Shown here piece by piece: positions 1-4,716 of a stretch of DNA of 5,187 nucleotides. The notes below the pieces were generated by a model. The model was not told where the DNA came from, did not search any database, and saw nothing but the letters and a program-made list of their open reading frames with translations. Location: contig DATFYI010000030.1 in NCBI GenBank assembly GCA_035315125.1, positions 1-5,187 of the forward strand. The letters are read 5' to 3'. This DNA is from DATFYI01 sp035315125. GTDB lineage: Bacteria > Chloroflexota > Anaerolineae > Anaerolineales > Anaerolineaceae. A program made the translations under genes and the position numbers. Position 1 is the stretch's first letter, and each line of letters starts with the position of its first letter.

Positions 1-65
1 TTATCTAAAAGAATAACATGACCCTTACATTTTACCCGTCACTCTTTTTCTTTGAGAAGGTTTTT

Positions 66-94
66 TTGCGCAATTAAAAGATTTCGGTTATAAT
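66..94 (+). promoter_or_regulatory. Sigma-70-type promoter for a candidate small RNA
   Basis: The -35 box TTGCGC (66-71) and a perfect -10 box TATAAT (89-94) are separated by 17 bp. A start site near 101 is expected. No plus-strand gene follows; instead a hairpin with a T-rich tail comes about 45 nt later, so the promoter would make a short transcript. The 13-bp motif shared with the HTH-PocR promoter lies directly on the expected start site (99-111). Confidence 0.6.
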
Positions 95-98
95 AAAA

Positions 99-111
99 AA
101 GTAACTATCGC
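99..111 (+). promoter_or_regulatory. Copy A of shared 13-bp motif (putative operator)
   Basis: AAGTAACTATCGC is identical to the sequence at 3839-3851, beside the promoter of the HTH-PocR regulator. It sits just downstream of the -10 box of the plus-strand promoter, where a bound protein would block initiation. A chance 13-bp match within a window of this size is not impossible, but both copies falling on promoters, with a third variant near one of them, argues for a binding site. The binding protein is inferred, not shown. Confidence 0.4.
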
Positions 112-193
112 TGATCTATATAAGACCGCGCTGGTTATCACCTGAGGGGATGGCCGATCAACCTGTCAAGTTCGAGGCCATCCTTTCTCTTTT
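101..193 (+). ncRNA. Candidate small non-coding RNA of about 93 nt
   Basis: This stretch is bounded by a consensus-like promoter (66-94) and a strong intrinsic-terminator-like hairpin (145-186) with a T-rich tail. Both are on the plus strand, opposite to every protein gene in the window. The first about 45 nt have little obvious secondary structure beyond a short GGT/ACC stem near 132-142, leaving a mostly single-stranded 5' segment that could pair with targets. I do not recognise it as tRNA, SRP RNA, tmRNA, 6S RNA or a known riboswitch. Its ends are predicted only. An alternative reading is a leader with a 15-codon ORF (150-197) overlapping the hairpin, but that ORF has poor Shine-Dalgarno spacing. 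Confidence 0.45.
145..193 (+). terminator. Intrinsic terminator of the candidate small RNA
   Basis: The core stem is GGATGGCC (148-155) with GGCCATCC (176-183). It extends outward by two G-U pairs and one A-U pair (145-147 with 184-186). Inside the loop, TCAAC (158-162) can pair with GTTCGA (170-175) around a single bulged C, leaving a 7-nt loop. The tail TTTCTCTTTT (184-193) is U-rich on the plus strand only. The minus-strand reading of the same stem lacks a U-tract, so it is not a good terminator for the DsrE-like operon. Confidence 0.6.
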
Positions 194-302
194 ATAACCC
201 ATCAGAAACTCAGTTAAACTTTACTAGATTTTTTTATCAGGAAAATACTTTTTTCTCCTTACATTTTAAGATATAGCGAGATTATCTTTGTTTTTTCTCG
301 GT

Positions 303-653
303 CTAATAATAAACAGCTCGTCTTTCTGAAAATAATGAATAATAAATGTTACGATTTGCAACAACAATGCCCGGGTAATACTTATCCTGGCTTAGCTCAC
401 AGGCCCGCGTGCAAAAACCGCAAACGTAGATCGGTACACCTTTGCTAAATAAACAATCAATCGCCTCTTTGATATCTGGTCGCTCCGCTATTTTATCCTT
501 GCGCACCAGTTCAACGGCATGGTACATCAAATATATGGCCAGGTCACATCCCTTATCTTCCACCCAGGTACGGGCAATACTATAAGGCATCAGATCAAAA
601 AGCTCATCCTGGTGTTGGACAACAAATAAAAACTTGGGGGGGTCTAAGCTCAT
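303..653 (-). CDS. DsrE/DsrF-like family protein
   Basis: A 116-residue cytoplasmic protein with the size and layout of the DsrE/TusD fold. A hydrophobic first strand (FLFVVQH, residues 8-14) follows the start, a second lies near CDLAIYLMYHAVEL (36-49), and GVPIYVCGFCTRACEL (72-87) places a cysteine after the strand, as in the family. DsrE-type proteins carry or relay sulfur on such a cysteine, or act as small redox-linked partners. Here there is a CxxCxxxC cluster (C78, C81, C85), richer than the single Cys of classical TusD, so metal binding or disulfide chemistry is possible. The ATG at 653 is preceded by AAAGG (660-664) at suitable spacing. It lies 15 bp after the SorC-family gene, almost certainly in the same operon. 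No dsrAB, tus or rhodanese gene is visible, so the sulfur role is a family-level inference. Confidence 0.75.
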   Translation of the reverse strand: MSLDPPKFLFVVQHQDELFDLMPYSIARTWVEDKGCDLAIYLMYHAVELVRKDKIAERPDIKEAIDCLFSKGVPIYVCGFCTRACELSQDKYYPGIVVANRNIYYSLFSERRAVYY

Positions 654-668
654 TTCAAACCTTTGAAC

Positions 669-1715
669 TTACAGGGTTAACAAATTCTGTTCTTCTTTGG
701 TATCAATGGCGCCAACCAAGCGCAGGACCTCCACAGCAAGTCTGCACTCAACGATTAAAGTGCGGATAGCCTTGGTGCGTAAAGCACCCAGGACACCCCT
801 GCTTTTCTCCATTTCACATGCAGCTGCAATGGTCAAGGGGATCTTGCGCAAATCATCCAGACTCAGAGAAATCATACGCCCATTCAAATCTGACTGGGCC
901 AATTGTCCCTGTTCATTGTAATAATTGCCCAATAACTCACCCACCACCCCCATTTCACGTAAACGTCGAGCCTCACTTAATGAAAGGCAGCCGGCCTGTA
1001 CTAAAATTGATTCATCAGAGGCAGTGCCAATGCCCATTAAAGCAATGTCTGCATTGCGGGCAAGATCCATTGTCCGCTTGACGGTCTCTTGCTCGATGAG
1101 CATATCATGTGCACGGCGCGTCTCCAAATAAGCCGGGGCATATAGGATTTCCGCTTTTCTACCAATTCGGGAGGCAAGTTTTAAACAGATTTCACTGGGG
1201 TTGATCGAAGCACTCAAGGAAGGAGAACCGCCCATAGCCGAGACAAAAGTGGCATCATATTGGCGGGCTGGTCGAAAGAAATCGGCGGTCAGGCTGGTGC
1301 TGCGGCCCAGCCCAACCGCAACCACACTGCCATCTTTTAGATTGCGCTCGAGGTAGTCCGCTGCGGCGCGGGCGACTGAGGAGCGCCGGTAGTTCTCATC
1401 CGGGTGAAAAGGTGCGATCACTACATCTTGCAGGCCAAAGATCTCTTTAAGCTTACGCTCCAGCTCGATATGCAGGATTGGAACAGCATGGACATGGATT
1501 TCAACGATGTGTTGGTCTTTGGCTTGCTGTAGAAGGCGCTGAATTTTCTGCCGGGAAAGACCTAATGCCTTTGCAATTTCAATCTGCGATTTTTCTTCCA
1601 AATAATACATCGATGCCACCCGCGAAACGAGTTCAAACGGGTTGTGAAGATCCAACCAGTCCCTTTGTTGTTCCAATCTTGAGTTAGTTAACGAACTTGC
1701 CAGAGGTTGGTTCAT
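669..1715 (-). CDS. SorC/CggR-family sugar-binding transcriptional regulator
   Basis: A 348-residue protein, the usual length for SorC-type regulators. A helix-turn-helix lies near residues 30-66 (QIEIAKALGLSRQKIQRLL at 44-62). The C-terminal effector domain from about 85 on has family landmarks: VAVGLGRST (132-140), MGG (161-163), ADIALMGIGT (222-231), VGELLGNYYNEQG (258-270) and the final EKSRGVLGALR segment. Such proteins bind phosphorylated sugars or related polyols and change DNA binding as tetramers. The glycine-rich 'AGG' loop before the last helix reads AACEMEK (298-304), an unusual substitution that may alter ligand choice. A TTG start at 1739 is possible, but the ATG at 1715 is preferred although its Shine-Dalgarno (AAAG) is weak. 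The gene leads a two-gene operon with the DsrE-like gene. Palindromes in its leader suggest autoregulation. Confidence 0.88.
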   Translation of the reverse strand: MNQPLASSLTNSRLEQQRDWLDLHNPFELVSRVASMYYLEEKSQIEIAKALGLSRQKIQRLLQQAKDQHIVEIHVHAVPILHIELERKLKEIFGLQDVVIAPFHPDENYRRSSVARAAADYLERNLKDGSVVAVGLGRSTSLTADFFRPARQYDATFVSAMGGSPSLSASINPSEICLKLASRIGRKAEILYAPAYLETRRAHDMLIEQETVKRTMDLARNADIALMGIGTASDESILVQAGCLSLSEARRLREMGVVGELLGNYYNEQGQLAQSDLNGRMISLSLDDLRKIPLTIAAACEMEKSRGVLGALRTKAIRTLIVECRLAVEVLRLVGAIDTKEEQNLLTL

Positions 1716-1762
1716 CGATATCTTTAACTCATCTTTCAAATAGAGCGCAGATGATCGGGGTC

Positions 1763-1794
1763 GGGCAATTGCTCAGTAATTGGGCAATTGCCCA
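1763..1794 (-). promoter_or_regulatory. Tandem palindromic operator in the leader of the SorC-family gene
   Basis: TGGGCAATTGCCCA (1781-1794) is a perfect 14-bp palindrome. GGGCAATTGCTC (1763-1774) is a near-copy with one broken pair. The two form a tandem 19-bp repeat (1763-1781 and 1782-1800) identical at 16 of 19 positions, so their centres lie 19 bp, nearly two helical turns, apart. The sites lie about 40-75 nt downstream of the expected start from the 1842-1870 promoter. SorC-family CggR is known to repress from paired sites downstream of its promoter. The binder is most likely the regulator encoded next to it (inference). Confidence 0.6.
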
Positions 1795-1841
1795 GTTAAT
1801 ATAAAAAAAATAAATTTCGCTAAAATCAATAGCTCATAAAT

Positions 1842-1870
1842 ATGATACATTAATTTTATTTAAATGTCAA
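1842..1870 (-). promoter_or_regulatory. Sigma-70-type promoter of the SorC-dsrE-like operon
   Basis: On the minus strand, TTGACA (1865-1870) is a perfect -35 box and TATCAT (1842-1847) a good -10 box, with a 17-bp spacer. The start would be near 1835, giving a leader of about 120 nt that contains the tandem palindromes. A weaker alternative is TTGATT (1824-1829) with TTTATA (1800-1805), spacer 18, which would put the palindromes right at the start site. Confidence 0.65.
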
Positions 1871-1987
1871 GTTAGAGAATCCTGGTGTTCGCCCCAAAGA
1901 TTCCGGATGATTTAGTTGGATTCCTGTTTGTATTACTCCCCCAAGCGGTCAGGTAGTGCCCATGGATACTTAAATAAACTGTATTCT
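1871..1987. other. Intergenic spacer after the second CNB gene, nothing recognised
   Basis: This spacer separates the stop of the second cyclic-nucleotide-binding-fold gene from the promoter of the SorC operon. I see no small ORF with a ribosome binding site and no RNA gene. There is no hairpin plus U-tract in either direction. GAATCC near 1877 and GGATTC near 1918 are complementary but 35 or more bases apart. Where the HTH-PocR operon ends is therefore not visible. Confidence 0.5.
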
Positions 1988-2455
1988 CTATGCTATGGCT
2001 GCTGCAAGCTGCACACGAGCCGCATCCAGCAATTCAACTGCCGTTTTGGTAGCCAATCGGGTAAACAGGTAGGCTAATCTTTTATCTGCCTCAAACAGTG
2101 CTCGCAGTGGGATGGCTTCAATCTTGATCACCTGACTAGACTTAGCTGTGCGTGCAGTCGCCGGATAGATATAAGGCTCAATTATGGAACCGATGCCAAA
2201 TGGATCGCCCGGGTTCACTTCATTTAAAGCGATTTCACCCAGATCGTTTTGATCTGCTTTTACCAAAAGGGGGTAGAAGAGATCGACGCTGCCGGTCTCT
2301 AAAAAATATAAGGTGTTGGCTGGCTGATCTTTCTGAAAAAGTGTTGTACCAGCCGGATAGGTCTCTACGGAGGAAATCGAGGCAATCGAGATTAATTGAG
2401 CATGGGTTAATTCACCAAAAAAGGGATAACGGCGTAAATTTTCAAGGGATATCAT
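1988..2455 (-). CDS. Stand-alone cyclic-nucleotide-binding-fold protein 2, no HTH
   Basis: A 155-residue protein that is almost entirely one cNMP-binding (Crp-type) beta-roll. A leading helix (LENLRRYPFFGELTHAQL, 4-21) is followed by the strands (PAGTTLFQKDQPANTLYFLE, 34-53; GSVDLF, 55-60), then the phosphate-cassette region (PGDPFGIGSIIEP, 82-94) and a C-terminal helix. The residues that hold the nucleotide in canonical members are missing. The FGE glutamate is Ile88, and the RS/RT arginine position is Tyr97-Pro98. There is no DNA-binding domain. It may sense another ligand or act as a partner protein. Its ATG overlaps the previous stop as ATGA, with AGGAG upstream, so it is translationally coupled to its paralogue. 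Confidence 0.85.
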   Translation of the reverse strand: MISLENLRRYPFFGELTHAQLISIASISSVETYPAGTTLFQKDQPANTLYFLETGSVDLFYPLLVKADQNDLGEIALNEVNPGDPFGIGSIIEPYIYPATARTAKSSQVIKIEAIPLRALFEADKRLAYLFTRLATKTAVELLDAARVQLAAAIA

Positions 2456-2961
2456 TCTCTCTCCTTATTGAAGGGGACTACGTTGTCCTGGGGATAGGTC
2501 CAAACAGAAGCCAACTGTTCCAGGGTCATATTCAGCCGTTTTTCGATTGTTTTAGATGCTTGTTTCATAAAATCATATGCTAGTTGATCATCTTTTTCGA
2601 ATAATTCCAGCAGCCGGACAGCATCAATTTTGATCAATTCGCAATGTTTAGCTGCTCGAGCGCCGGAGCTATGGATCCGTGGCTCAATCAAGGCATAGAT
2701 ACCGAACATCTCACCGGGAATGACTTCACCATATACAATTTCTTTATGCTGCTCAGGATGGAATTCTACTTCAATTGTAAAAAGCCGATCCACATTTCCG
2801 GAAACCAGAAAATAGAGCCAATCTGCACGCTCTTTTTCCTTATAGATCATAGCGCCAGCCTCAACCTGTTTTTCCTCAGATATCTCAGCGATGGATTTTT
2901 GTTGATCTGGATTGAGGAAACTGAAAAATCGAATTTTTTGAACTAACTCGAGTGGAATCAT
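2452..2961 (-). CDS. Stand-alone cyclic-nucleotide-binding-fold protein 1, no HTH
   Basis: A 169-residue Crp-type beta-roll protein, paralogous to the next gene. Shared signatures include the start (IPLELVQKIRFFSFL against ISLENLRRYPFFGEL), LYFL.(S/T)G.VD, PG(E/D).FGI..(L/I)IEP and AR(A/T)AK. The cassette spans about 82-103. It has Ile88 where the ribose-binding Glu normally sits and His97-Ser98 where Arg-Ser/Thr normally bind the phosphate, so canonical cAMP or cGMP binding is doubtful. Arg102 is shared by both paralogues and could substitute. The C-terminal helix (about 125-155) has the length of a dimerisation helix, but no HTH follows. An upstream in-frame TTG at 2994 would add 11 residues. 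The ATG at 2961 is chosen because GGAGG (2971-2975) precedes it and it aligns with the start of the paralogue. It lies 47 bp after the HTH-PocR gene, likely in the same operon. Confidence 0.85.
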   Translation of the reverse strand: MIPLELVQKIRFFSFLNPDQQKSIAEISEEKQVEAGAMIYKEKERADWLYFLVSGNVDRLFTIEVEFHPEQHKEIVYGEVIPGEMFGIYALIEPRIHSSGARAAKHCELIKIDAVRLLELFEKDDQLAYDFMKQASKTIEKRLNMTLEQLASVWTYPQDNVVPFNKERE

Positions 2962-2970
2962 TTGAATTTT

Positions 2971-2975
2971 CCTCC
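2971..2975 (-). promoter_or_regulatory. Ribosome binding site deciding the start of CNB protein 1
   Basis: GGAGG on the minus strand lies 9 bases before the ATG at 2961. The upstream TTG at 2994 has no comparable site and places this Shine-Dalgarno inside the reading frame. Confidence 0.75.
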
Positions 2976-3008
2976 ATACTATCTCAATAGACAAAATTTC
3001 TGAATTGA

Positions 3009-3773
3009 TTATTTCGTCAAAGTTTGGTGAATAGCGCTTATCTCTGCAATTCGTTGTAATCGATCTATTAGATTGGCACGTTCACACAGAATGGATTGTA
3101 CAGTGTTGGCGACTTTAGGGGTCCAATCCTTGACCTGTTCTTGTTGATAACGCTTAAGGATTGGAATTTTCCGGGCTGCTTCGTTTAGTTGAGATAAGAG
3201 AAGATTATGTTTAACAGCTAATTGCTCCAGGCGTTCTTTTTCTTTGGCATGATCCGGAGCAGCAATATAGAATTGGCCGGCGATTAGCCAGGCAACCGCC
3301 TGGTCGTTTGTTTTGATGACTGAACGTTTATAACATAGGCCGGCATGGCAGGTTTGAAAGGGTGGTTCACCGGTGGCGTGCAGTGCAATCTTATGCCAGG
3401 ATGCCTGACAAGCCTCACGGCCACTTGGGCTGGACAGCATCAGCTTGCAAAATGAACTAGCATAGGTTGGAACGGTGAGCTGCTCGCCGCGCAACGATAT
3501 CGTAATCGCGCCAATACCGATGATACCAGCAAATATCTCTTGCACCATTTTCACACAATTTGTCGGAAAATCAGTGAGAGTCTCACCCCCGCTTTCGGGT
3601 TCAACGATTTCCTTTTCTTCCCCCAACAATCTGTCGATCTCACTCTGCGGAAAACGCCAATGGTTTCCAATTTTAACACCCTTCAACCGGCCGTCATTTA
3701 ACATACGATAGACCGTAACCCGGTCAATTTTGAGTAGCTGCTGCAATTGTTTGGTGGTTAAAAGCTCACTCAT
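3009..3773 (-). CDS. Excisionase-type HTH regulator with PocR sensory domain
   Basis: A 254-residue one-component regulator. Residues 4-50 form a MerR/excisionase-type winged HTH (LLTTKQLQQLLKIDRVTVYR at 4-23, then LKGVKIGNHWRFPQSEIDRLL at 30-50). After an acidic linker (52-65), about 69-210 match the PocR domain: FCKLMLSSPSGREAC (108-122), FQTCHAGL (139-146) and a late IAGQFY strand. PocR domains are predicted to sense small hydrocarbon derivatives; the founding PocR responds to 1,2-propanediol. Cys109, Cys122, Cys142, His143 and Cys147 could bind a metal, though this is not established. The last about 40 residues (NTVQSILCERANLIDRLQRI) look like a helical or coiled-coil tail. The ATG at 3773 has only a weak upstream GTGAG. 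The gene leads an operon with two CNB-fold genes, and repeats flanking its promoter suggest autoregulation. Confidence 0.85.
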   Translation of the reverse strand: MSELLTTKQLQQLLKIDRVTVYRMLNDGRLKGVKIGNHWRFPQSEIDRLLGEEKEIVEPESGGETLTDFPTNCVKMVQEIFAGIIGIGAITISLRGEQLTVPTYASSFCKLMLSSPSGREACQASWHKIALHATGEPPFQTCHAGLCYKRSVIKTNDQAVAWLIAGQFYIAAPDHAKEKERLEQLAVKHNLLLSQLNEAARKIPILKRYQQEQVKDWTPKVANTVQSILCERANLIDRLQRIAEISAIHQTLTK

Positions 3774-3786
3774 GAAATGTCACTCA

Positions 3787-3800
3787 CAGTAACTATTTGC
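3787..3800 (+). promoter_or_regulatory. Copy C (variant) of shared motif, downstream of the HTH-PocR promoter
   Basis: CAGTAACTATTTGC shares AGTAACTAT and the terminal GC with the other two copies, with a short insertion. The flanks also agree: CTCA-CAGTAACTAT here and CTCA-AGTAACTAT at 3835-3848. It lies in the leader of the HTH-PocR gene, between the -10 box and the start codon. Confidence 0.4.
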
Positions 3801-3811
3801 TATATATTGCA

Positions 3812-3840
3812 ATACTACATACAAATATATGGTATCTCAA
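3812..3840 (-). promoter_or_regulatory. Sigma-70-type promoter of the HTH-PocR operon
   Basis: On the minus strand, TTGAGA (3835-3840) and TAGTAT (3812-3817) are separated by 17 bp. A start near 3805 gives a leader of about 30 nt. The promoter is bracketed by two copies of the AGTAACTAT motif (3787-3800 and 3839-3851), the second overlapping the edge of the -35 box. Confidence 0.6.
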
Positions 3841-3851
3841 GTAACTATCGC
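3839..3851 (+). promoter_or_regulatory. Copy B of shared 13-bp motif, at the -35 box of the HTH-PocR promoter
   Basis: AAGTAACTATCGC is identical to 99-111. It overlaps the outer two bases of the -35 box, and its core lies 52 bp from that of copy C, about five helical turns, which would place the two sites on the same DNA face. This arrangement suits cooperative or looping autoregulation by the encoded regulator (inference). Confidence 0.45.
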
Positions 3852-3890
3852 GTGTGAAAATTATTACAAAAGTCATGTATGAAACTAAAC

Positions 3891-3921
3891 AAAAATCCCG
3901 TCTCCAATTTTGAAACGGGAT
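3891..3921 (-). terminator. Intrinsic terminator of the TlpA-like transcription unit
   Basis: On the minus strand ATCCCGT (3915-3921) pairs with ACGGGAT (3895-3901), 7 bp, with two further inner pairs after a mismatch and a loop of roughly 8-9 nt. TTTTT and a further T-rich stretch follow directly. It lies about 70 bp after the stop of the TlpA-like gene and separates it from the HTH-PocR promoter. Confidence 0.8.
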
Positions 3922-3990
3922 CATGTTATATAGAATCCTTTGGTTTGGGTCAGAAAAAAGATTTATCTAACGAACTTGGATTTCTTGAAC

Positions 3991-4584
3991 CTATTGAGAA
4001 AGCAAGGGCGTGATTTCTGTATCGAGGGTATCTTGAGTAAACATACCAAAATGGATTGTTTTCACTTTCCCATCTTTGCCTATCAGGATCGAGGTTGGGA
4101 AACCCGTGACACCCAGATTTTCTAATAGCTGAGCGCCCGGATCTAACAATACTGTAAAAGGTAGGTCAAATTGCTTTGTAAAGGTGTCTACCTCTGATTT
4201 GGTGTCTCCGGCATTTACTGCCAGGAGAACAAGCCCTTGCTGGCGGTGTACCAGGAAATATTGGCTTAGCAGCGGCATTTCGGCGCGGCAGGGAGGACAC
4301 CAGGTCGCCCAGCCATTGATCAGCACCGGCTTACCCTTATAATCGCTCAAATGGACTGCTTTTCCATTTAGATCGTTGAGGGTAAAGTTGCCTAATGATG
4401 AACCAATTCGGGCGGGAGTCACATTCTGAGAAGAGAATTTATTGCTTAATGTCAGATATACGATGGAAGCCAGGAGCAGAATTCCCACAACGATTATCCA
4501 CCGATTAAGGTTGCGTTGTTGCCTTCGGAAAGCTGTCAGGCGTTCTCTTCGAGCTTGGATGGGCAGGTCGTTTTTTAGATCCAT
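3991..4584 (-). CDS. Membrane-anchored TlpA/ResA-like thiol-disulfide oxidoreductase
   Basis: A 197-residue protein. The N-terminus is basic (RRERLTAFRRQQRNLNR, 12-28), followed by one membrane segment (WIIVVGILLLASIVYLTLS, 29-47). By the positive-inside rule this puts the thioredoxin domain (about 58-195) outside the membrane. The active site is WCPPC (Cys96, Cys99), and the cis-proline loop is GFPTS (Pro163). The order 'LNDLNGKAVHLSDYKGKPVLINGWATWCPPC' is typical of TlpA/ResA reductases that keep cytochrome c haem-site or other exported cysteines reduced. No cytochrome-maturation gene is visible, so the substrate is unknown. The ATG at 4584 is chosen, with GGTG 7 bases upstream. A GTG at 4620 would add 12 residues but has no clear ribosome binding site, and an in-frame stop at 4630 excludes anything longer. 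It may be co-transcribed with the upstream small protein. Confidence 0.87.
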   Translation of the reverse strand: MDLKNDLPIQARRERLTAFRRQQRNLNRWIIVVGILLLASIVYLTLSNKFSSQNVTPARIGSSLGNFTLNDLNGKAVHLSDYKGKPVLINGWATWCPPCRAEMPLLSQYFLVHRQQGLVLLAVNAGDTKSEVDTFTKQFDLPFTVLLDPGAQLLENLGVTGFPTSILIGKDGKVKTIHFGMFTQDTLDTEITPLLSQ

Positions 4585-4657
4585 TCTGCAACACCACACG
4601 GATAAATTATTTGCCAACACCCGGATGTATCATTACCCATTTCCAATAAGACCAAGG

Positions 4658-4669
4658 TAGTTTAAACTA
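4658..4669. promoter_or_regulatory. Perfect 12-bp palindrome upstream of the TlpA-like gene
   Basis: TAGTTTAAACTA is a perfect palindrome in the 124-bp gap between the small Cys protein gene and the TlpA-like gene. It could be an operator. It does not match the other motifs in the window, and no convincing promoter was found beside it. Confidence 0.3.
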
Positions 4670-4685
4670 TTATTACACAACTTCT

Positions 4686-4716
4686 GCAAGTAGGCCTTAT
4701 CCCTGCCCTTACTTGC
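4686..4716 (-). terminator. Hairpin at the end of the small Cys-protein gene, possible weak terminator
   Basis: GCAAGTA (4686-4692) and TACTTGC (4710-4716) form a 7-bp stem, extended by GGC with GCC after a 2-nt bulge. It begins in the last codons of the small Cys-protein gene and covers its stop. No U-tract follows on the minus strand. It may only modulate read-through or protect the 3' end rather than terminate. Confidence 0.35.

Larger units (their letters stand above)
1..302. other. Left intergenic region without a protein gene
   Basis: No convincing protein-coding gene lies here on either strand. All three plus-strand frames entering from the left meet a stop codon within the first 21 bases, so at most a few terminal codons of an upstream gene could be present. 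The minus-strand frame ending in the TTA at 1-3 is closed again at 25-27. The middle part (66-193) carries a plus-strand promoter, a candidate small RNA and its terminator, described separately. The part from 198 to 302 is AT-rich. It holds only a weak 5-bp stem (277-281 with 296-300) just beyond the stop codon of the DsrE-like gene, with no U-tract to make it a convincing terminator. Confidence 0.7.

Noticed and set aside
148..183. Possible tRNA-like element because of TTCGA near the GGCC stem
   Set aside because: The stem-to-stem distance is only 36 nt, and there is no T-arm, anticodon arm or D-arm pairing.
277..300. CGAGA/TCTCG stem just beyond the DsrE-like gene as a terminator
   Set aside because: It has only a 5-bp stem with a 14-nt loop and no U-tract on the minus strand.
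697..1687. Several plus-strand open frames of 68-87 codons (697-921, 818-1081, 925-1131, 1478-1687)
   Set aside because: They lie antisense inside the clearly coding SorC-family gene, show no recognisable domain, and overlap one another.
2152..2946. Plus-strand open frames of 143 and 100 codons
   Set aside because: They are antisense to the two CNB-fold genes, which have clear family motifs and ribosome binding sites; the plus-strand translations look like shadow sequence.
2962..3000. Upstream TTG start (2994) for CNB protein 1
   Set aside because: The GGAGG at 2971-2975 and alignment with the paralogue both favour the ATG at 2961.
3475..3711. Plus-strand open frame of 78 codons
   Set aside because: It lies antisense inside the HTH-PocR gene with no family resemblance.
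3940..4125. Plus-strand open frame of 61 codons partly in the intergenic gap
   Set aside because: Most of it is antisense to the 3' end of the TlpA-like gene; no ribosome binding site or motif supports it.
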